Below the pieces are notes generated by a model. It searched no databases and had not been told where the DNA came from. It worked only from the letters and a program-made list of their open reading frames with translations. Position numbers and translations under genes: made by a program. Positions 1 through 10,800 of a stretch of 64,000 bases of DNA are shown here, one piece after another. Origin of the DNA: Nemertoderma westbladi (taxonomy: Eukaryota; Xenacoelomorpha; Nemertodermatida; Nemertodermatidae); the NCBI GenBank assembly GCA_032718475.1, contig JAUCBJ010004893.1, forward strand, positions 1 through 64,000, in the 5' to 3' direction. Positions within the stretch are counted from its first letter, which is position 1. The number at the start of each line of letters is the position of its first letter.

Positions 1-600
1 TTCCCACCCAGTATGTAGACTGCGTCCTTTAGAGGGGCGGCGAATTCACCTCACTCAACGCCGCCCTTACTGAATGTTTTTAAAAAATGTTTCTTCCCAC
101 CAAGAAACCAAATAAACTAATAACAATTTACGAGTGTTAAATTTTACAAGAAGAAGGTGATAACCGAAGGCAAACCGGCCTTTTATACTAAATATCGCAC
201 ATGGAAACCAAACAGAATTTTCCACAGCTTCACATTTGAGCAATAAAATGCTTTATGCCCTATGATTGGCCCAGCTCATCGTTCAACGCAATCCGGCCCT
301 TACACTAATCTGGGACATGGAATCCTAACAGAATTTTCCATAGCCTCACATTTGAGCAATAAGATAATTTATGCCCCATGATTGGCCTGGCTCATCTTTC
401 GCTACGTTGTACGCTTCTCATTGGTCCACCAATTAGCACCAAATGAAAATAAATGGCCCCAAAATACAAATTTCCCGACCGGGATTCGAACTCGTAACCT
501 ATCTGTAATGTAACCAACGCCTTAACCATCTGACCACTACGCCATGAGAGTACCTAGGGGTTTTATGTGTACAAATATGAATAGGCATATTACATTACTG
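1..600. repeat. LTR-like relic with a 116-bp tandem duplication
   Basis: No coding region is seen. Two imperfect copies of a roughly 85-bp block (about 201-288 and 317-402) lie 116 bp apart, sharing AACAGAATTTTCC, TTGAGCAATAA and a CCAAT-like ATTGGCC. Each is preceded by a TATA-like or low-complexity stretch. The order TATA-like element, ATTGG boxes, then a tRNA-like block matches the outer part of the BEL-A LTRs at 2690-3010, so I infer an LTR relic of a related element. Its left end lies outside the window, so this is tentative. Confidence 0.4.
474..545 (-). other. tRNA-like sequence (degenerate A and B boxes)
   Basis: Read on the - strand this has a tRNA-style D-arm region (TAGTGGTCAGATGGTTAAGGC) is approximated at its 5' side, and a B box ending GAGTTCGAATCCC at its 3' side. 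The stems pair poorly and the acceptor stem does not close, so it is a tRNA-derived relic rather than a functional tRNA gene. It occupies the same relative place as the tRNA-like blocks inside the BEL-A LTRs. Confidence 0.5.
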
Positions 601-723
601 TAACTTAATCAAAATGCGTCGGATTTTCGAAAGTTTTTACGTTAAAGTTAAACTACAAATGCTATCTTATAGTGAAATAATTCATCAACCACCTCAAGCA
701 TCCCGCTACGCAGTCGAACGATA

Positions 724-1212
724 AATTCTGCAATGTGATGTTTGATGACCTAATCAGAGTGGGAGGTCGACTTACCAACGCACCCTTTCCCGCGACACAA
801 TATTATCCTATCATTATCTACGATCCCGCCATTCAACGTAAGATAATACAGGATTAATACAGGATAATACAGGATAATACAGGAATATGAGCTCCCCTTT
901 ACGCATACAGGTGTAGACTTATTTGGACCAATAGAAGTCAAGAGGGCTCGAACCATGGTGAAAAGATGGTGCGTTATCTTTGTCTGCATGACTTGCCGCG
1001 CCGTACAGCTGGACATCTCCATGAACAGCTTTATCCTGTGCTTACGTAGACAAATCAGTCGATATGGCACCAGCAATACAATGGAGTCAGACAAAGGAAC
1101 AAACATTATAGGGGCAAACAAAGGAGATAGCACGCTCTATAGAACAGTGGAACCAGGATCAAGTTGATTAACTGTTGAAGGTTTCCACTTCCAGCTGGAC
1201 CTTTAAATCCCG
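724..1212 (+). pseudogene. BEL/Pao integrase fragment, target of the A1 insertion
   Basis: Conceptual translation in broken frames gives the usual BEL integrase order. A 'DLIRVGGRL' motif (about 747-780) precedes the zinc-binding part. Then come the first catalytic Asp in 'TGVDLFGPI' (about 909-940), 'CRAVQLD' (about 993-1015) and the second Asp in 'ESDKGTN' (about 1083-1105). Frameshifts and stops break it and the N-terminal half of pol is absent. It lies on the + strand, opposite to A1, and ends at the CGAAC duplication where A1 inserted. The reading may resume weakly past 18905. It is an old, dead copy of a BEL lineage other than A. Confidence 0.75.
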
Positions 1213-1217
1213 CGAAC
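1213..1217. other. target-site duplication of BEL-A1, left copy
   Basis: CGAAC is found directly outside the left LTR here and directly outside the right LTR at 18901-18905. A 4-6 bp duplication is usual for LTR retrotransposon integration. Flanking bases that match by chance make the exact register uncertain by one or two bases. Confidence 0.7.
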
Positions 1218-3134
1218 TAAATTGGAGAGATACGCCTATTCCTACTATCGGAAGAGACGGTAACAATACCTGCAATATCCTACTGTAAAGTTTGTAAATC
1301 AAATCATAAATCCGACCTTCTCACCAAAACAGTAAACCCTAAGTAAGCGAATATATTGCAGTATCGATCTCTTTTAACCGGTGAGGCAGAAAACAGTCTA
1401 CGAGCAGACAAACTTCGATAAAACAAAATCCCGCGCAGCGAATCCTAAAATCAGGCTGACTCACTGACGGACTAAGGGGCTCGTATACTTTGCCGCGGTG
1501 TGATTTATATGGTTGGGCAAAGGGACGCTAGCTAGGTATAGAGCAGATTTGGAGATGTCTAACTAGCGAGCAAAGTGCAGTAAGGACGAAAGTTAATTTT
1601 ATATATTTTGAGGTGTAAATAATTTCTAACGCGCGCGTGTTAATTCTGAACGGTCAAAAGCAGTTTTGCTCCTTCACATATATAATTACTGGGTACGGTG
1701 TGCATTTTACGAATATTCTAATTTTATAACTTGTAGGTCCAATACTCACGAATGATAAGGTTCCTTCCCCTCTTGCGTATTTCCAGGACTCAAATTCAGG
1801 CATAAGGTTAATACTACGCCCAGAATTCGGCAATTTTAGGTACCAGGTCCCTGATACTAAGAAGAGATGTGTTAGTTTACTACTGTAGGCGTACGGGTAC
1901 TAATAGCTATCCTGGCTCCTATCTAGAATTTTAGTCACCCAGGTAGTCCGGGTAACTTCCTATTAGGGCGTTGGCGGGGACACGGTAGATGTTAGTATAT
2001 CCCTGATAGCCTCAATTTATTTGCGCCTAGCGTAAACTGCCCTACCGCCTGAACGGTACAATCCCAATTCAGGTGAAAACACAGCAACCCCCTAGCCTAC
2101 AAGTTCTGATGTAATAGACACGGTCGTACGGCAAATAGTCGCACACACACCTGTACTTAGCAAGAGTTAAGCGTACAGTTTGCTGCACCCTAACCAATGT
2201 GTATGCCTTGTACCGGTGTGCCTACGTCCTATCTGCGTACTAGTATCTGCTCTCTCTCCTCCCCCCGTAGGAATATGAAGGTCTACTGCGGTTTTCCCTG
2301 AATCAAGACAGTACAGTCCCTATGATGTAATTTTAGGCTTGCAGCGTGTCACTACGTCTACCTTTGATCTTTTGGTCTTACACTTAGGTAGCAAGGATCG
2401 AACGCTGTCTAACCTTTCAGGCGATGGGCGAATAACTCTAAGATGGTATTGCGGGTTGTCTCTCGTCTACATTCCCGTGATGTTCCCGTTCATTGCTGCG
2501 GCCCGATCTCTAGCCGGCCATCCTGTCCCTGAGTTTGTTCACCGTAGTGAAACCATAGTAAAACAGATAGAAAAGGGCTGAGATGTGACTAGTATTTCTG
2601 ACTTTTATTACAAAAGATATAATAACTATTATACAATAAACAATGTAATCTGAAATAAGACAGAAAGTGAATGATGGATTGATAAAGGGTATTATACTAA
2701 TGAACGAAATCGCACCTTTATATACTAAATTTGTGCCGCAATCAATCGAGAAAATTCTCGATTGTTCTATGGGTTCTAACAAGGTTTTAAAGATAGCTTA
2801 TTGGTCCAGCTAATATATAACTTGCACGACATTGGTTACAATCAAATAACTACAGCCTTATTGGTACAGACAAATGCAATTAATTTGTAGCGGTTAATTT
2901 AAATGAGTTGAAATTCTGCACAAAAAATAATTCGCACTTACTAGGATTCGAACTCGATACCTATTACACATATAATTTCCAACGCTCTACCAACTGAGCT
3001 ACTGAACCACTTGACCGATAGATGCATAATAGATAGAACCAATACTAATGAGAACTCAAAGCAATCTTTACAAAGTTAATTCGAATAAAATAAAATTTTG
3101 AAAATCCACGGCATTTAGGGAATATAATTCTATA
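1218..3134 (-). repeat. 3' LTR of BEL-A1
   Basis: Direct repeat of 16984-18900 with equal length and one visible difference. The ends are not the canonical TG...CA; as placed by the target duplication they read TA...TA. The LTR contains short unrelated ORFs (for example 2339-2581) that repeat identically in the other LTR and look like chance frames. Toward its outer edge in the U3-like direction (2690-3010) lie TATA-like and ATTGG-like elements and a tRNA-like block. No poly-purine tract is obvious beside it: the adjoining internal bases read CATGGAGCGG on the element strand, and A2 has the same. Confidence 0.9.
2933..3009 (-). other. tRNA-like block inside the 3' LTR of A1
   Basis: On the - strand an excellent A box (TAGCTCAGTTGGTAGAGC) is followed about 40 bases later by a B box (GAGTTCGAATCC). 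The anticodon stem does not pair well, so this is a tRNA-derived or promoter-like sequence rather than a clear tRNA gene. It repeats in the 5' LTR and, mutated, in the A2 LTR. Confidence 0.65.
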
Positions 3135-3431
3135 CCGCTCCATGAAAACAGGATATTATCGTGCATAAAATATACGGTTTTCACCAATAATCAATCAAAC
3201 TATAGAATACTTAGGGCGTACTTACATATTTACAATTAAATTTCAAACAATACTTCCTTTCTACGTAATGATTCGATACAAAAATAATTACAAATTCAAA
3301 CTTTACGTAGTTAAGGCTTTACTAAGTAAGTACAATATAAATCTAAATTAAATTCACCAATATAAATCTATTGCATCTCAGATATTGCATAAATTCAAAC
3401 AATTACAAATACAAATAAATGAAAACAATAA

Positions 3432-3451
3432 GAAAGGCTCGCGAGTCTTCC
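3432..3451. repeat. lineage-A palindrome, A1 3' region
   Basis: GAAAGGCTCGCGAGTCTTCC, a near-palindrome with an AGRCTCGCGAGYCT core. Confidence 0.85.
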
Positions 3452-3932
3452 ATCTACTATTGCATCCCAAATATTGCATAAATTCAAGTAATTACAAATA
3501 CTTTCGTACCTAAATGTAGATTGCATAAGTTTGGAATAATTACAAATATGAGTCTTTCTGAGCACAAAATTTTCTATCTATAAAACTTTCTATTTCACTG
3601 TAAATACAAATACTGCTTATAAATTGCATAATATCCGGAACAATATAAATTGCATAAGTTCGGAATAATATAAATTGCATAAGTTCGAAATAATCACGTA
3701 AATATAAAATATAAATTCTTACTAAATATAAGTCTTTACTTAAATATAAATATAAACTGCATAAGTTTAGAATAATATAAACCTTTTGCATCTCAAATAT
3801 GAAACATAAATCTTTCAAATATAAGTTCCTTCTAAATATAAACTTTCTAAATTTCATAAATTCGGAACAATACAAATTGCATAAGTTTTCTAAATATAAA
3901 ACATATAATTCAAAATAAATCACAAATCATAA

Positions 3933-3952
3933 GAAAGGCCCACGAGTCTTCC
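3933..3952. repeat. lineage-A palindrome just past ORF3 of A1
   Basis: GAAAGGCCCACGAGTCTTCC, followed by GTCCACCCTTG as in two A2 copies. Confidence 0.85.
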
Positions 3953-3972
3953 GTCCACCCTTGCCCTCCCTT

Positions 3973-5675
3973 TTATCGCTTAGTAGATCGAGCCCTGCCG
4001 CGTCCTCGAAAACTGCGCACAGGTGACTTTGCTCGCGATATGGGACTATTGGGGCGAGTCACTGGTTTACTTGGGACGTTGAGAGACGGTGCGACTATTT
4101 CCTCGCAAATTCGTCTATTTGGCATCCCAAAACCTCGACCAATTCCTCGTGACCGATCAGTTGTCGCTACAGTTGGTAGAACGTCTGGGAACGCGCGAGA
4201 AGTGGACGACGCAGACCCAAGAGTAGCTTGCGCCCCCTGTTGATCAGCTGGTGTATGTCCCGATCCTCCTACCGGTTCTCTTGGAAGTGATACCGTATCC
4301 CGAGTAACTCGAATAGTCGGCTCAACTCCCTTGCGTTCTTCTACATTAATAATTTTCTTCAATTGTTGGCCCACCTTCTGGACCCGTATGATCCTACCCT
4401 GCCCGTCCTCCCGAGGGTGACGTGCAGACGGCGCAACCGGAGTGGCTGGTATATTCGTCGCCTCTAGGACCTCTTCTTCCTCGAATACGCTCGCTCGTAT
4501 ACGTTTATGGTAAAACGCGGCTCGGTACGCCCATGCGACGGTTAACCAAGCTCCCTTGTTCCGCTTTTCAGTTCGGAAACGATCAAATTCACCATACGTG
4601 ATACGATTTACGACTTTCTGAAAATTCCACGTGTTTTTGTTATCCGGGTGAATCTGTAACAGATACTCGCGCACCACTCGGAATCCGCTGTCGTGGGGCA
4701 AAATATCAACAACCTCGATAAGTTCGTCATACTGGGGCATAGCGGAGATATATCCTTCCGACATCATCGTTTGAGGATTTACCGCCCAAAATCCGAGATG
4801 CGCTCTCATCGGAAACCGTCTTCTTTGTGCTGATACATGTTCATCGGCTAAATCTTCCCACTCATCAAATAACTTCCTCACAAGTTTTACAGATTCGTGT
4901 TCATAAGGTATGTCTCTTAGTTGGCATTCAGATGCTCGATGTCCCTTTATATTGCAATAAGTACATTGAGCCATAAATCTCCAGCAAGTATAAAAGGTAT
5001 GAGACCCTTGATCCCCACACCATCCACAGATTAGCTGAGTCGTAGTAATGTGCTTTCCACTGCACTTTGTCATATGATGTCCAGCGACGCCACATTTACT
5101 ACACATCGTATTGGCAGGGTACCACACTCGTTCGTATATAAGATCTCCAATCGGTCGAGCGCTTCCTCCCATACTATAATCGTAATCATCTGGGTCTATG
5201 GGTTGGTAGGTTTCTGAAGGTTGTATACAAACTATAGCATCTGTTGCTTCAAGTTGTCGAATCTCCGTCTGAGATTTCTTCGGGAGGTTCCTTTCTATCT
5301 CAAGAAGTTCCTCTAAAGGATCGTCGGCGATCGTAGTAGTTACTTCGAATTCATCACCAAGGTGACCGATAGGCGCACGCGTCTGCCGTGATTCATCCGT
5401 AATCTCCACGATACGTTCTCCTTCATAGGGTAACAATGTAAACATAGATGGTCTTTCGATAAGAGATCCCGCACAGCGAAGATACACGTCTCGAAATATA
5501 CTAAATCCTGCTCGAGTAAAGGCATTGCTGTCTTTGCGAGCTTCGCTGTACTTTCTGATAATTCCTTTATACCAAATATAGTGTAGTCTTTTGCTCCAAA
5601 TCGTTCGAATGAAGCTGCCGCCTCCTCTTGGATATCATATCCCCATCTCGGCTCTCTTTGTATCCCTTTCTCCAT
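3973..5675 (-). pseudogene. ORF3 of BEL-A1: zinc-knuckle protein with internal deletion
   Basis: Extra gene between pol and the 3' LTR. The N-terminal start at 5675 matches A2 (conserved Glu-Pro-Arg-Trp-Gly-Tyr-Asp segment), but after about 47 codons the sequence jumps, near 5533, to a point about 700 codons further into the A2 protein. Roughly 2.0 kb is missing and the frame changes. The rest is open (3973-5487): a segment containing RPSM and QTR, then Cys/His knuckles (CSKCGVAGHHMTKC, CGWCGDQGSHTFYTC, CTYCNIKGHRASEC), a conserved GFWAVNP block, and an Arg/Gly-rich basic tail. Knuckles suggest nucleic-acid binding. Function is unknown. The copy is probably non-functional because of the deletion. 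Confidence 0.8.
5368..5387. repeat. degenerate lineage-A palindrome in ORF3 of A1
   Basis: GATAGGCGCACGCGTCTGCC, about 14 of 20 bases as consensus. At the protein position matching the perfect lineage-B palindrome. Confidence 0.55.
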
Positions 5676-6338
5676 AATTAGAGGTGTAGTTACATAATCA
5701 TTACTACTAGAGGGAATACAACAGAGTTTGTGGTTAGTTGTGAGGAGACGTGAGAGTTTCGTCTGCCTTTTGGGCTTCGACAACGCTCTAACCTCCTACC
5801 CATAGCCTAAGATCTAAGGTTTCTTTAATGACACGCTGCTTCTTATCTAAAATTTTTTGCCGAAATAAAAAACGAATTTGGGCTAAACTGGCCGTGAGTC
5901 TAAAATACTCACCTTTTGATCCCAAACTATTATCAGAAAATAAGCAGTCAAGAATTAGTAATAAATATAGGGGAGTCTATTTTGACGTAACTTATTGAAA
6001 CAAGACCGTGTAAAATTTAATTAAAAATTTTAAGAAAGGCTCGCAAGTCTTCCTCTCTTGTTTCTCTAATTTTAAGTTCCACCCGACTGTACCCTGAAAT
6101 CTATTCACTGGAGAAATTTTTTAAAAATTTTTCAAATCCAAATGGATTGTCTAAAATTTCGAAAATGTCTCAATATTGTGAGTTCCAAGTAGAATTCCAT
6201 TTCTTATACCTACAAATCCCGCTCCTATGTGACACATAAGGGTACCACCCTCAATGTTCACATATAAAGACAATGGAATTCTACCGCTGTCCTTACTACG
6301 GTGTACAGGTACGTGGAAATCTATTTGTAAACTCCTAA
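5676..6338 (-). other. spacer between pol and ORF3 of A1
   Basis: About 660 bp without a gene. It carries one lineage-A palindrome at 6034-6053, preceded by AT-rich sequence. The same spacer with the palindrome at the matching place exists in A2 (49022-49688). It may hold an ORF3 promoter, a splice acceptor or an internal translation signal, but I cannot point to one. Confidence 0.6.
6034..6053. repeat. lineage-A palindrome, A1 pol-ORF3 spacer
   Basis: GAAAGGCTCGCAAGTCTTCC. Confidence 0.85.
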
Positions 6339-6683
6339 TTATTTACTAGTATTAGGTGGAGATTTGTAGTCTCCAGACTCGTTACGAGTCTCTTCAAGAA
6401 GTACGAGACGTTGAGTCGGTCTGTCTACTGTACGACCGTCAATTGTCCGTACCGTCACAGTTCTTGTCACTCCATCCATAGATGGATGTGTGGCTAAAAT
6501 GACACCTGTTATCCAGAAGCGTCTTTTTAGATTCACTTCTGCCAACAGCACGTGATCTCCCGGCTTTAATGCGCGGGTGTTATTGTACCATGTTGTTCTG
6601 GCAGAAATAGAGGGCAAATAATGGTTTTGCCATATTTCCCAGAATTTGTTAGCTAGTAGTTGCGTGATTTTCCACGCTTTTCT
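6339..6683 (-). pseudogene. C-terminal end of A1 pol (post-integrase domain), detached
   Basis: Encodes the conserved end of BEL integrases (the domain often listed as DUF5641): RKAWKITQLLANKFWEIW, then GDHVLLAEVNLKRRFW, a TVRTIDGRTVDRP stretch and LVLLEETR near the end. A2 and the + strand B1 fragment have the same block. In A1 it is separated from the rest of pol by the 1214-bp insertion at 6684-7897, so it would not be translated as part of Gag-Pol. The apparent start of the open frame at 6743 lies in the inserted DNA and is not a real start. Confidence 0.8.
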
Positions 6684-7897
6684 CACTTGTGTCCTTCTGG
6701 GCTCCTCTCTGATGACTCCGAGGCGCACCCATGAGGCGGACACCTTTCCACCACCCCTGGGGCCAGTCCGACAGATGTTATTATCAGACCGGGCCGGAGG
6801 GTGGCCTGATGCTTCCCGGGTTCTGTTTTCGGTCCCCCGATCACACCAGCACAGCTCGTCGAACGTGTAGCCAGATGGGCGGCTACTGTCAACTTACTGT
6901 GGCCTGACTGTACATTGAGCCAACTCAAAGTATAACAAAGAGTCAACCGGCAGGTGGACCAGTCGATAGCGATCGAGCACCAAGGTCGCCCTTGGGCCTA
7001 ACCGACGGTCTTGTCCCAAGCGGGCTTGCGCTACCCAACATTGGAATTTTGACACGTTTTCACCTGCCTCGCCGGCAATATTGAGGGGAAGTAAGTTCCA
7101 CAAACAATATTGACTAGCTCGAAAGCTAGGAACAAGTAACCACTTACCCTTCCTGTACACGTGTACTCAACAGATGTTCACGAAATCAAGTACACTACGG
7201 TAAACACAAATCTGACACATACCATGCACACACAGAGGACATAATCGGGTAAAGACAAAATCAGGGTCAAAATCGGAAGGGACAAATTCAGAGGGGACAA
7301 AATTGTATCGACCATCAACCAAAATCGAGAGTACCTTATTTTACCGACAGGGTAAAATAACTTTGTGTGCACAAAGTATGCTGGGGCGCAGTAAAGTATG
7401 GTCCTACTAATACCAGCGGCGTCTTGTCCAACTGGCAAGGGTTCCCATACCCACTCGCAGTGGCCACACATACAATCACGTGTACTCACGTACCCACAGC
7501 AACAGAAAGCTCAAAACCCGAACAAATCCCAAAGACCAATCAGCTGAACATGGAGACAATAACATATAGTATCAAAAAAACGGAACAGCTGATGGCCAAA
7601 GGAACCCATCCAAGCCCTAAGCAAACTGCCACTGGTTGCTCACATACAAAACATAGTTCACACCACATGAGCCACAAATCACGCCATGCCACCACCCCTA
7701 CTGTGTACAGGACTGGCAGTACGGCAACAGGCCGACTAGACGGTACCACGGCACCATGTCGATTCATGGTTCGTTAGACACGAGGGCCTTAAGTATCTCC
7801 CTTGCACTTAGACAGCAAATTTTACGTGCCCCCAGACCCTCACGAGTCCGCCGCCGCCTCTTCACGGCACCCCTATAGAGACCTCACCTCTTTAGGT
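6684..7897. mobile_element. 1.2 kb insertion interrupting A1 pol, unidentified
   Basis: The bases on either side (TTTTCT at 6678-6683 and ACCGTAGC from 7898) join without gap in A2, so about 1214 bp was added in A1. No long convincing ORF, no terminal inverted repeat and no clean target duplication are seen. It is more GC-rich than the spacers around it. It could be a solo LTR, a non-autonomous element or captured host DNA; I cannot decide. Confidence 0.6.
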
Positions 7898-10800
7898 ACC
7901 GTAGCTGTCACTTTCTATTGGAATAGAAATTGGCGTTAAAGTAGTCGGTGCCTGCATAAGCAGGTGTGCCGGTGTCAAAGCGAACTGAGATTGTTTGTCA
8001 TCGGGTACTAATACTATTGGTCTAGTATTTAGTATTGCCTCGATTTCAACAAACAATGTTGTCAGTTGGTCGTCTGTTAATATGTGGTTTACTGGAATGA
8101 CCTTTGCCATTGCTGTCTTTATAGATCTAATCAGTCTCTCCCAGACTCCGCCTCTCCAAGGACTATCTGGAGGATTGAACTTCCAAACAATCTTGTGAGG
8201 TTGCAGTTCGTTTGAGATTTGATCATGATCTAATTTCTTAAAGGCTCTAGCAATCTCATTCCGAGCACCAACAAAATTTGTCCCTTGGTCTGAGTACAAG
8301 CATTTTACTAGTCCGCGTCTAGCGATAAATCGCCGCAGTGCTAGTATAAACGCGTTGGTGGAAAGATCCATCACACGTTCAATGTGAACTGCCCTACTGG
8401 ACATACATGTGAAAATCAGTCCCCAGCGTTTTACTAGTATACGTCCACGTTTCGTATGTATGGGACCAAAGCAATCAATTCCAGTCTCTGTAAAAGGTGG
8501 TCTGAATGCTTGAAGTCGTGCTTGTGGTAGTTCACTCATTTCTTGGGTACCTATTCTAGAATGTACCTTTTTACAAATAATACACGTACGTGTCACTGAA
8601 CTTAATGCTTTACTGGGTCTAATTAATACAAATCTAGTACGTAAGTAAGAAAGACAGTGGTGTCTTCCAGCGTGTTTCAGATGTAAATGTGCGTCCAGTA
8701 TCATTGCACGTTGTAGTTCGTGGTGTTGCGGTATTATTATTGGGTACCTAAAGTTTGTGTTAAAGTCAATGTTTTGAAGCCGAGATTTATGACAAATTAA
8801 GCCATTATAAATAATCGGACTCCAACTCAGTATCGGTGACGACTTGATTGGTTGACCTTGATTTATAGATGTGAATTCGCGCGCGAAATATCGCAGTTGA
8901 TAATGGCGAATTAATTGAATCTCACACCTGTCAATCTCAGCCAATGTAAGTCGACGTGTAAAGTCACGTTTGCCTTTAACGTATTGTACGAAACGTACAA
9001 TCCACGCTAATTTTCGGCAAGCGTTTGACCAAGAGTCTGTTAAGTTTACAATACGGTCGACATGAGTATTTGTGACGTCATCAGGTAAGTCAATGGAGAA
9101 CTTGGAAGGTTTTGAATTACTAGAAGGGCCCACGGGTCCGCCGGTAAGTATTCCCTTGTTGACTGTTGATCCGTCCGGGTCTACAAGTAATTTGTCCTTC
9201 TTTGTCTTCTTACCTTGATTGTCGGTACTTTGTAAGTCGATCGTTAATGGTGGTTTGAACTCTATGGGGTCAGCAGGTTTCGGTAAACTTATTTTCCTGC
9301 CGACATTAATCCCAGGTTTCACCGTAGGTTGTAAGTTCGGTATGTCTCTTGAGCGCAAAGTAACACCTGTATTTACATTAGCGTAGGTACTACCCACATC
9401 TGCAATACATGAGGTTTCACCATGCTTATGGTTGCCCAAGTGTGTCAAAATTGGTAGTTTGTCAATACAAGGCCGCTCCAATAGGGAAACTGCGGCTTTA
9501 TTGTTAGTCAATACATTACTAGTGTCTAGTCGACTGTCTAGTAATGTGTCTGGCGATACGTCTGGTAACGTATCTGGATGTTTGTCAATAGAAGGCCGCT
9601 CCAATAGGGAAACTGCGGCTTTATCGTTAGTCAATGTGTTACTAGCGTCTGGTGGAACATTTTGTGATATGTCTGTCAAAACGTCTGGTTGACCGTCTAG
9701 TAACGTGTCTGGTTGACCGTCTGGCGATATGTCTGGTGTAGAAAGGCTCGCAAGTCTTCCTCTCTTGACCTTTGAAGTTATATCTTTCCATTTCGCCTTC
9801 GGTTTTTTCTTGAGTTTTGCCGCCGTCGTCTTTTTCTTTGTCTTCCCCTTTTTTGGTTTCTTGATTTCGGCGTCCTTAGGAATGGTGTTGGACTTGTTGT
9901 CGTATAGCGGAGGCCAATCTTGTGTCGATTTCTGCAAGAACTGGGGTCCGTGTTGCCAAAACTCTTTGTTCTCCGGTTTACAGAATTCCTCAGGCATCAT
10001 TCCTCGCGACGCAATATCAGCTGGGTTTTGTGGTCCGGGACAATGTCGCCAATCCTCCTTTATTGAACGGTCTAGAATTTCCGCGCGACGGTTAGCTACG
10101 AACGTCTTGAATTCGAGTGTGTCGTTGTTTATGTAAAATAAAACCAACGTCGCGTCAGTCCAATAAAATATCTGTAAACTCGATTGTAGTTCTGTCTGTA
10201 TGAGGTTCACGATGGTGGTTGACAGGGTCGCGGCTTGTAGCTCGGCTCGTGGTGTCGTCATATACTTAGTAGGCATGGTCTTAGCCTTGGAAGTAATGAG
10301 CGAAACATCGAACTCGTCTGATTCTACTTGTCTGCGCAAATACGCTGCCACACCAAACCCGTTGTCACTGGCGTCGGAAAAACAGTGTAGTTCCAAGTTG
10401 TCAGGAAATGTACTCTGTAATGGAAAGTAAACCCTGGGTATGGAATAATCCTCTAACGAAGACAATTCCGCCTCCCAGGTCTTCCATAAGTCCACTTGAT
10501 CCGATGAGATCGGCTCGTCCCACGTTAGTCCATCCTTCCATATACTGCGCATATAAATGCGGGCTTGCAGTATCACTGGACTGATGAATCCTAACGGATC
10601 GAACAATCGGCTCAATTTTGACAAGCATGATCTCTTGGTCAGTGTGTTTCCTTGACTGTCCAGTCTCACCTTCACTCGAAAGTTGTCTGTGTTTGGGTCC
10701 CAAAAGAGCCCCAACACCTTAGTCGTCGGTAGTGGTTCGAACTCTAGGTCTATGTCACCACCTCCACGCTCAGTAGTTCCGAATGAGTCAACTAATTCGG

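Larger units (their letters stand above)
3135..3972 (-). other. AT-rich 3' untranslated region of A1 with palindromes
   Basis: No coding region. It is a very AT-rich stretch built from repeats of short words such as ATAAATTGCATAA and AATATAAATCTTT. It contains two copies of the lineage-A palindrome, at 3432-3451 and 3933-3952; the second begins about 20 bp beyond the ORF3 stop. A2 has the same arrangement at 44726-45346. Confidence 0.7.

Noticed and set aside
2339-2782. Two ORFs inside each LTR, identical in the two copies (2339-2581 and 2510-2782, repeated at 18105-18548)
   Set aside because: They are identical only because the LTRs are; they overlap on opposite strands, have no recognisable motif, and the diverged A2 LTR does not keep them open.
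2933-3009. A functional tRNA gene in the LTR
   Set aside because: The A and B boxes are good but the anticodon and acceptor stems do not pair, so only a tRNA-like sequence is supported.
5500-5560. The ORF3 gap between A1 and A2 as an intron
   Set aside because: The junction lacks GT...AG at matching positions and the A1 join changes the reading frame.
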